Positions 57,304-64,000 of a stretch of DNA of 64,000 nucleotides are shown here, piece after piece. A program made the translations under genes and the position numbers. The notes below the pieces were generated by a model, which saw only the letters and a list, made by a program, of their open reading frames with translations, made no database searches and was not told where the DNA came from. Position 1 is the stretch's first letter. Each line of letters starts with the position of its first letter. The stretch lies in NCBI GenBank assembly GCA_012932865.1, contig SAXG01000085.1, positions 1 to 64,000 of the forward strand, read 5' to 3'. Source of the DNA: Amylostereum areolatum (lineage: Eukaryota; Basidiomycota; Agaricomycetes; Russulales; Stereaceae).

Positions 57304-59275
57304 TCAGTTGGACTTGGTATATACAGCCATTCCCTGCATGAAGTTACGCGCTATGGACGCAAGGTAGACGGTGGACGTCAGTCAATGACATGTATGCAAA
57401 AGATGCGTGAAAGGGACGCACTGAGGGTGACGTTATCTCTCCCGACGGGGACAGAAAAGTCTACGAGTGCGGTGACATTCGCGTCGCCGGGGCCGTTAAG
57501 CTTCATGATGCCGACGCCAAGGGCGTTCGTCAGGAGAGTATACAGGTAACTGAAAGAGACAGTCGTCAGAATATTATTTCGAAGCGGGTGAAACTGCATA
57601 CTCTACTCCATTCACAGTGGCGATCGCCGTGTCGATGTTCGCGCCGCCAGCGAAGATGGTGTAGTTCTATCGCCTTAAATCAGTACACATGTTAGGAACG
57701 ATGTAGTTGATCATACCGTGACGATACTCGGACTGAGGTCGTTGTTAACGTTGATCTCCGTGATGACGTCTACAGCAGGGTCGGCGATGTAGAAGTTGCC
57801 AGTCTTGGAGCTGTACGCGCTCCAGCACGACGTGATCTCGCCCGGAATGGCGAGCGCAGTGGTACGGTCACTGCCATTGACGCGATCGACGCCCTGAGTA
57901 AAGTCCCAGATGTCGAGTCCGATAGCGAAGTCGGCGGAGAGGAGCGCATTTTTCCCAGGAATTTGGATCAAGGAGAAGGGGAAACCACCGGGTGCAGGAG
58001 CAGGGATACGAATGAATTCGGCCGCCGGTGTGTGTTCATCGTCGGTACCAAGGGGCCACACCGCGAGGTAACCACGGGCAGGAGGGTTGCCCTTAATGGC
58101 GACAACGAGGTTCTGCTCGTCCTCAGTGAAGAGGATTTGCGAGGCAGTGTTGATGGGACCATTGGCGGGTGTGGTCTGGTTCAGGTCGAAGTGACGGGTG
58201 GCTTGCCCCTGATTCTGCAGCCCAGAGTCTGAAACCGAATAGCACCTGATTTACGATGGAGGTACGTGAGCGATTGTGAAGGTGACCAAAGCAAGCACGG
58301 CAAGAACGTACGCGATACCGGCGACGGCACCAGTGTTGAGAACGCAAAGACGATCGCCAGCCTTATTGAAGACCACGGAGTTGGGGAACTCTCCTTCAGT
58401 GGGCACGGGCCCACCTAACATAGCCAGCTGGGTAGGGTTTTGAGGATCGATCTTGAACAGCACGACAGTGTTGGAAACGGTCTGTACAAGGGTCAGATCT
58501 GAGATCATTTTCGAATGAGGAGAAACTGAGCACGTACGTTGACAGTGGCGAGAAGGTTCTTGTCCTGGTGGACCACAACAATGCCTCCCGAGAAGGTGGC
58601 ATCGGGGGCATTGGCACCGCCATCTTCTCCGTGATTTCCTGTCCCAGCCGCAGACACAGAACCGCCGTACGTCTGGACACGATCAGACAGGTTATTGACG
58701 CCGTTCAAGGCAATGGAAACTCACCACATTCCCGTCCGGACCAATGTCAGCAGTAACGACGTAGTTTCCCTGAGGATTGTTCGTGATGACTACCACGGAC
58801 AAGTCAGATCGTGCAGAAGGATTGCAAGGAAACCAAACGCACAATACATCGCCCCGAGGGATTCGGGCCTGGGCTCAGGCGAGGAAGAGGGAGAAACCAT
58901 GGAAGACGAGGCGGTAGATGACGCCCTCGACACGGAGACAGTCGAGGAAGGGACCGAGGACGCGGATTCCGTAGTAGAGGACGCCTCGCGCGTTGCGGTT
59001 GAAGATGTCTCAGAGGCACGGGCGGACGAGGATGTCAATGGTTCTGAAGACGATCCGGCGGGAGTTGCGCATACCGAGGCCGAGGCCGTCACAGTAACAG
59101 TCGATGTCGCGGTGATAGTGCTGACGGCGGAGGATCCAGAGCCGTGGCGACCGCGACCGTAATGGTCCCCATCGTTGTTGCCGCCATTCTTGTAGTTGTC
59201 CCAGTCACCGGGTTGTGGAAGTGCCGCGACGAGAGAAGCTGCCACGAGGGTGAGGAAAGCGGAGGAGAACTTCAT
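57304..59275 (-). CDS. Secreted 7-bladed beta-propeller (lactonase family), copy B with Ser/Thr-rich front
   Basis: A paralogue of the neighbouring copies. A signal peptide (MKFSSAFLTLVAASLVAALP) is followed by a Gly/Asn stretch and a long Ser/Thr-rich region (ATSTVTVTASASVCATPAGS, SSEPLTSSSARASETSS) absent from copy A. Blade motifs then match: NPQGNYVVTADIGPDG, NVQTYGGSVSAAGTGNHG, TVSNTVVLFKIDPQNPTQLA, GEFPNSVVFNKAGDRLCVLN, ILFTEDEQNLVVAIKGNPPA, SLIQIPGKNALLSADFAIGL, DIWDFTQGVDRV, CWSAYSSKTGNFYIADPAVD, VITEINVNNDLSPSIVT and YLYTLLTNALGVGIMKLNGP. It ends NFMQGMAVYTKSN. The Ser/Thr region suggests O-glycosylation or wall association. Catalysis unproven. Introns splice in frame. Confidence 0.88.
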
Positions 59276-60483
59276 TATAACGGTTTAAATTGCGAAGGAA
59301 TGGTCGTGTCGAAAAAAAGGGAAGATTAGAAGAAAAGATAAAAAGAGAAGAAGACCCGAACACAAATCGTCAAGCGACGAGGGGGAAGAAAAGGAATGAA
59401 AAGCTCGGGACGGTCAATGGACGCTTTATATAGCAAGCGCTAGTACGTGCCATCATAACTGGCCATGTGTGAGCGGGCGGTCCAGGAGGGTCGGGGAGGT
59501 GATGTGCCTGGGTAGGCTCAGATGTGAAAGCCCTTCGATTCTCGATCTGAAACAAATATCGGTCAATTTGATGGTTTTGCCCCGCCTCCTACGCCAGAGT
59601 CTTGTTGGTCGTCGTGGAGGAGGGGAAATGGACTTGAACGTTCGGCCTGACGAGGCAATCCTGGAGAACGCCTACAAACATTGCAGGCAGATGTGAGTTG
59701 CATAAGAGATTCCGAGGTGCTCAGCGCTCAGCGCTTCAATAAACTGAACTGGCCATGAGTCGTGGGTGACATCGAGCAACAGTGATCGACCCGAGTTTCG
59801 AGGTCGGATCAAACGAGCCGAGAGAGCTGCTGGGCATGCGAGCGTCTGAATCAGAGCAGTGCAAGTTCCCAGAACCGATAGATTTGGGCGGCAATGAACA
59901 TCACGGCCAGCGGCCAGGGATGTTGAGGGACGACTATTCGGTATATCCAGGCATGGCACTGAAAGATGACCCGGGAAAAGTCGATGACTCAACCTGCAAT
60001 GCGATGGGAAGACCGAAGACGCAGGGAGCTGGGAACAGAGGATGTGGGCAGGCGTGGTCAACCGTCGCGGCGCGGGCGTCGTGGTCGAATTGTTGACGGA
60101 AGAGTTGAAATTCAGGTGGCAGTGGTGGAACGGGCCGTTCAACTTGGCGGACGCCGTGTCCAGATCCTTCTGTACAACCAGAACGACTATCTTCTGGTTA
60201 GGTCAGCCACGGAGACTAGATCCTTCTGTAAACTCACAACCTTGGACAAAGAGAACATGCTTTGGGGAATTATGACGCTCAACGTTCTATCTATCGGACC
60301 GTGGTAACGTCAATCCAGCACCACGCGAAGAGCTGATCGTGAACAGAAGAGAACAAATGTCCTCTTAAATGATAAAATTAAATGCGAGGAGGGTTCATCG
60401 ACAGCACCCCAATTCAAAGTACGATACACCCATTTTGCCACCTGCAGCCTGACTATCACATCGTCCTCAATAGCACGACACGC
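59276..60483. other. Intergenic between beta-propeller copies B and C
   Basis: Holds the promoter of copy B (TATA-like box at 59424) and no recognisable gene. Plus-strand frames of about 100 codons lack motifs. Confidence 0.5.
59424..59432 (-). promoter_or_regulatory. TATA-like box of beta-propeller copy B
   Basis: TATATAAAG on the minus strand, about 150 bases upstream of the ATG at 59275. Confidence 0.5.
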
Positions 60484-62040
60484 TTACTGGGGGGGTAGAT
60501 ACGTGGCCAAACCCTGGAACATGTTCTTGGAGATCGTGATGTTGTTCTGGGCGGCAGCGTCGACTACACTGAAGGTTTGGATGACCTCGGTGTTGTTGGG
60601 GCTGTTCAGCTTCCAGACCTCAACCGAGGTAAGGTTGGTGAGAACGGTGTACAGGAAGCCCTGGCCGTTGAAGGTGGCGACATCGACGTCGGTGTTACCG
60701 CCGACCGGGTTGCCGGGATATTGCTGGACAAGCAAAGCCTACGTCAACAAAAAATTATGCATCATAATACAAAGGAGACGAACCTTCTCAAGATGGGGGA
60801 AACCAGTTCCATTGACGGACAGCTCGGAGATCGTGTTGGTAGTATCATCCGCAACGTAGTACCTCTCAGTGAAAGGGCTGTAGGTGCTCCAGCACACGGT
60901 AATCTGGCCTGTAACGTTGAGCGCGCCGGTGACAGAACTGTTTGCGGCGGCTTCGACGCCCTTGGAGAAGTCGAAGACGTCGATACCGATGACGGGATCC
61001 GCGGAAAGGAAGGAGTTACGACCAGGGATCGGCGTCAACGAGTAGGTGTAGCCTGCGGGTTCGAGGACGGTGGAGAACTCCGGCGAGATGTTGTAGTCCG
61101 CGTCGACATCCCAAACGTAGAGGCTACCCTGGCTGGTAACACCCTTGACAGCGGCGACGAGGTAGTCCTGATTCTCGGTGAACTGAATGGCAGACGCGGA
61201 ACCCGGGTTCATGGGTGGCGTTGTAAGGTTGAGAGCAAGCTCGCGCCACGAGTCATCAATGGGTTCAAGACCGTTGTCCGCGCTCGCCTTGAAGCACCTG
61301 CCGTTTTCACTGTCAATGCCTGTATATTCCACACCAAATAGAATACGTACTTCACGCCAGCGACCTTACCACCATTGAGGGTGCACAAACGGTTGCCCGG
61401 CGCGTTGAAAGCAACAGAGATGGGGAACTCTCCTCCGGACGCGACAGGAGCCTTGATCAACTCGATGTCGGACGGGTTCTTTGGGTTGATCTTGAAGAGG
61501 GAGAGGGAGTTGGATCCAACGTTGGCGGCAGCGAGCAGGCCAGCACCGGCATGCGCTCGCAAAAGCCCGTTAGAGAAGGTTACATCGGGTCCGAAGACTC
61601 CGCCATCATCCGCGCGAGCACCGACACCACCGGAAGGCGTCCCTTTGAAGAACGTCTAGAGAAATGTATGTAAGACTCGCGACGCATCAATGAAATCAAT
61701 GGTATACGCACGAGCTGGCCGTCAGGGCCGATGTCAGCAGATATAACCGTGTTGCCATCAGGATGGTTGGTGGTGACTGAACTAAGGGTCAGATGAGGGG
61801 ATATCTGGAATCGACGCGTTACGCACAGAAGACGGAGCCCTGGACATCGCCACCTTGAGGAGGGGCCGATCCGTTCTGAGACCCAGAGGGAGCACCGCAT
61901 TGCGAGCCGTTGTTGTCGCCATACCCCTTCTGTTTCGTGATAGTTTTGTCGCCACCACGAGGGAAATTGCTGGGAAGGGCAGAGATCGTGACGGCGTTGA
62001 GAAGAGTGGCAAGAGCAACGAAAGTCGACGTGAGCTGCAT
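60484..62040 (-). CDS. Secreted 7-bladed beta-propeller (lactonase family), copy C
   Basis: Third paralogue of the array. It has a signal peptide (MQLTSTFVALATLLNAVTIS) and a short Gly/Asn/Gln-rich front (GYGDNNGSQCGAPSGSQNGS). The blades read TTNHPDGNTVISADIGPDGQ, VGARADDGGVFGPDVTFSNG, VGSNSLSLFKINPKNPSDIE, GEFPISVAFNAPGNRLCTLN, AIQFTENQDYLVAAVKGVTS, SLTPIPGRNSFLSADPVIGI, DVFDFSKGVEAAANSSV, CWSTYSPFTERYYVADDTTN, TISELSVNGTGFPHLEK and FLYTVLTNLTSVEVWKLNSP. It ends SKNMFQGLATYLPPQ. Blade spacing and the CW-S-YS motif are shared by all three copies, so they stem from local duplication. Activity unproven. Introns splice in frame. Confidence 0.88.
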
Positions 62041-62761
62041 TATGAGTGAGTTAAAATTGGTGTGTTGGAGGAGTCGATATGAGGGAGTGTCGTTAGAAAA
62101 AAGCCGCGTCTCGTGAAAGAAATTCAAAAAGAAGAAGGAAAATGAGACGGGAAAAGCCCAAGAAGGACGAAGGGAGAAGGGAGAAGAAAAAGGTGAACAG
62201 TGTGAACCGCTTGGGCGGGTTGGGTTTATATACCCGGGCGAGCAACTGCGTCGGCGCCGCACCCTGAAACGGATTGATCAAGACCTCATCAACTGTAGCG
62301 CGCGCGTATACAGCCCTGTGCAGCCATGTGGAGCGCGAACTTTCAGAGTGATGGTCGATCGGGAAGGCACAGACTCATCGGAGACCTCGTCGCGGCGATG
62401 CGGAGCTATCAAGACAATTTTACATGTCTCGTTTCCTTGGGACCCCGCTTTGAAGAACAGTGAAGTCGAGTGTCGACGTAGATAGATCTAGATGGGCAGG
62501 CAGCTTTCCGCCTCGCTGACGGTGAAGATACTTACGTCTTGCAGGATCGACTCCGTGGGTCCGGGGCTCCGAGTCCGCGATCTTGTAACGGATCATTCCA
62601 AAATAGATTCTCAGACGTCTCCTTGACAGGCTCGACTCCTCGCAACGAATTTCCGCAGTTCATTGTCGATCCTGCCGGTTAGAACGCCTGCCATATTATA
62701 ACAGTATAAAACATAGCAATTCCGCAAAAGACCGGCGGTTAGAACTTGGAGAAGCTGATAA
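62041..62761. other. Intergenic between PEX11 and beta-propeller copy C
   Basis: Holds the promoter of copy C (TATA-like box at 62225) and the 3' flank of PEX11. No gene recognised. Confidence 0.5.
62225..62232 (-). promoter_or_regulatory. TATA-like box of beta-propeller copy C
   Basis: TATATAAA on the minus strand, about 185 bases upstream of the ATG at 62040. Confidence 0.45.
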
Positions 62762-64000
62762 TCATTGATCAACCGAGGCATCTTGAGCCTCTGCACTCTT
62801 TTCTGCGATAATGGAATCTGGGGGTAAGGGCGTAGAAGCAGCAGTGACCGCAGGAGGAAGCGCCGTCGCTTTCCAGCCGCTACGGAACGATGCCAGAGCT
62901 GCCGCCAGGCCTAAGGATGAGACGATGAACTTTGAAGGCATTGTAGAATGTCAGTGAACAATCGGAACAGAGGTGCGGTGTACGCACATCGTTCTTGATC
63001 AGCCCGCTCTCCAGAGACCTGAACGTGAATCCTCCACCATTAAGATGTAAACTACATGTAAAGGTATAAGTACACACCAATGTATCGTCAAAGGCAAGTA
63101 TGCTAGATTGACGAATAGCTCATTGTACCAAGCGTCCCACCGCCGCTTGAGCTCCTGGCGCTCTTGCACATGCACCTTATCCTTGCCGAGGGCCTTTTGT
63201 CTTTTTGCTAGGAGAATCCGGTCCTCGCGGAGGTGGGCAATTTGCAGGATAACATATATGGCCCAGAAGCGGGTGGACCAGAGCGTCAAACGAGTAGGAT
63301 TGAGATTGACCTGTCGCGAGTCTGGTGCGGAGGTCTTCGTGCGGGGTTCGAGTGCATCGGAGGATAATGAGCGCGTGAAAGGAACGGGGATAGCGGCAGG
63401 GATGATGTTGTGTGTGATCAAGTAGTAAAGATGATCGAGAGGGTAAAACGCAAGCATGGCCCAGCCTTGAGTGCGTTCAATGGTAAGAAGACGTCTTGTT
63501 GGCGGTGGAGAGCGCTCGAGAGCAATAAGCCATTGTATGATGGGTAGTATTCCTGGCTGTGGTCAACATGCTGAACGGCGGAGGGTAGACCGAGATATAT
63601 GCTCACCCCACATACCCCAGAGAGCGCGCGCATCAGATATGATGCTAACCAACTTCGACAGGGATGGCGCTGCCTTACTGACGGGTTCGGCACGAAGCCC
63701 TGCTCGGTGTTGGATTCGTGCGCGTAATTGAAGAATTGGGATTAGAACTTTTGCGCCGTATTGTATGACCTGTGAACGGTGTAAATAAACTCAATATGTA
63801 TCCAAGTGACTAAATTGATATAGGCTAACCATGAAGAGCTTGCTAGGAATACGTCAAGAGCTATTCGAGCCATTCGAAGAGAGAAGAGAGGTGCTCACTC
63901 GCTGCCGCTCCAGGTACTGAGGTAACGTAACAGATGGTCGAGTGGTTCCGATGGGGGTACGCGGGCGAAAGCCCCGAGTGTGGCGTCATTAAGGCGAGCG
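62762..64000 (-). CDS. PEX11: Peroxisomal membrane-elongation protein PEX11, 5' end beyond the right edge
   Basis: PEX11 family proteins tubulate and divide peroxisomes. The visible part starts NDATLGAFARVPPSEPLDHL, LRYLSTWSGSDKLFM, then VIQYGAKVLIPILQLRARIQ, PSLSKLVSIISDARALWG, GILPIIQWLIALERSPPPTR, RLLTIERTQGWAMLAFYPLD, TLWSTRFWAIYVILQIAHLR, EDRILLAKRQKALGKDK, RRWDAWYNELFVNLAYLPLT and the C-terminal SSLGLAAALASFRSGW, with two to three hydrophobic segments. It ends AEAQDASVDQ. The exon KLFM is only 13 bases long (63830-63842) and another exon (62988-63018) only 31. The initiation codon lies past position 64000. Introns splice in phase. Confidence 0.9.

Noticed and set aside
1..64000. CRISPR arrays, bacterial operons, prophage or rRNA genes
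   Set aside because: No direct-repeat/spacer pattern, no rRNA-like sequence, and all genes are intron-containing eukaryotic ones.

Overview
The window is nuclear DNA of a filamentous basidiomycete, most likely a mushroom-forming Agaricomycete. It is GC-rich, its genes are split by many 45-70 nt introns with GT..AG ends, intergenic gaps are short, and the protein families (HSPA12-like chaperone with a fungal tail, GPI-anchored Ser-rich wall protein, secreted 7-bladed beta-propellers, basidiomycete-type PEX11) are typical of that group. Placement to order is not possible from the sequence alone. I see no bacterial, phage, CRISPR or rRNA features.

Layout, left to right: the 3' part of a CRAL-TRIO (Sec14-like) gene runs off the left edge (-). 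Next come a SUN-domain nuclear envelope gene (-), a small secreted Cys-containing protein (-) and a fungal coiled-coil protein (-). An Hsp70/HSPA12-like protein reads directly into a long disordered tail (+). Then follow the nucleolar MIF4G/MA3 protein SGD1/NOM1 (+), the eEF1A lysine methyltransferase EFM4 (-) and the mitochondrial import J-protein PAM18 (-). An SF1 (Upf1-like) helicase with an exonuclease-like front end (+) faces carnitine acetyltransferase CAT2 (-). RMI1 (+), a DNAJC8/Spf31-like splicing J-protein (-), a SAM methyltransferase (-) and complex I subunit NDUFB8 (+) follow, then a gene-poor 1.9 kb stretch. The XPG/RAD2 nuclease (-) and COX11 (+) are divergent. A CAF120-like PH-domain protein (+), an EBP1/PA2G4-type M24-fold protein (+), an APH-fold phosphotransferase (-), KEOPS subunit PCC1 (+) and a GPI-anchored secreted protein (-) come next. 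A tRNA-Gly(CCC) lies in a gene-poor patch. Three tandem paralogous secreted beta-propeller 'lactonase' genes (-) follow, and PEX11 (-) runs off the right edge.

Most genes are single-copy housekeeping functions: DNA repair (RAD2, RMI1), mitochondria (PAM18, COX11, NDUFB8, CAT2) and RNA or protein synthesis (SGD1, EFM4, PCC1, EBP1, CAF120-like). Neighbours are often divergent and share short promoters. The accessory-looking part is the right third, with the secreted proteins and the beta-propeller array, where TATA-like boxes precede several secreted genes.

Two cross-cutting observations affect every gene model. First, many conserved proteins are interrupted by single-base indels, mostly at short homopolymers, while the amino acids on both sides stay conserved. 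That pattern fits read or assembly error better than decay, so coordinates mark the whole gene locus (start codon to stop codon, introns included), not a clean open frame. Second, the helicase body (about 21.0-22.75 kb) is strongly CpG-depleted and AT-richer than everything around it, including its own first exon. It looks like a formerly methylated, repeat-like module joined to a normal-composition 5' exon.
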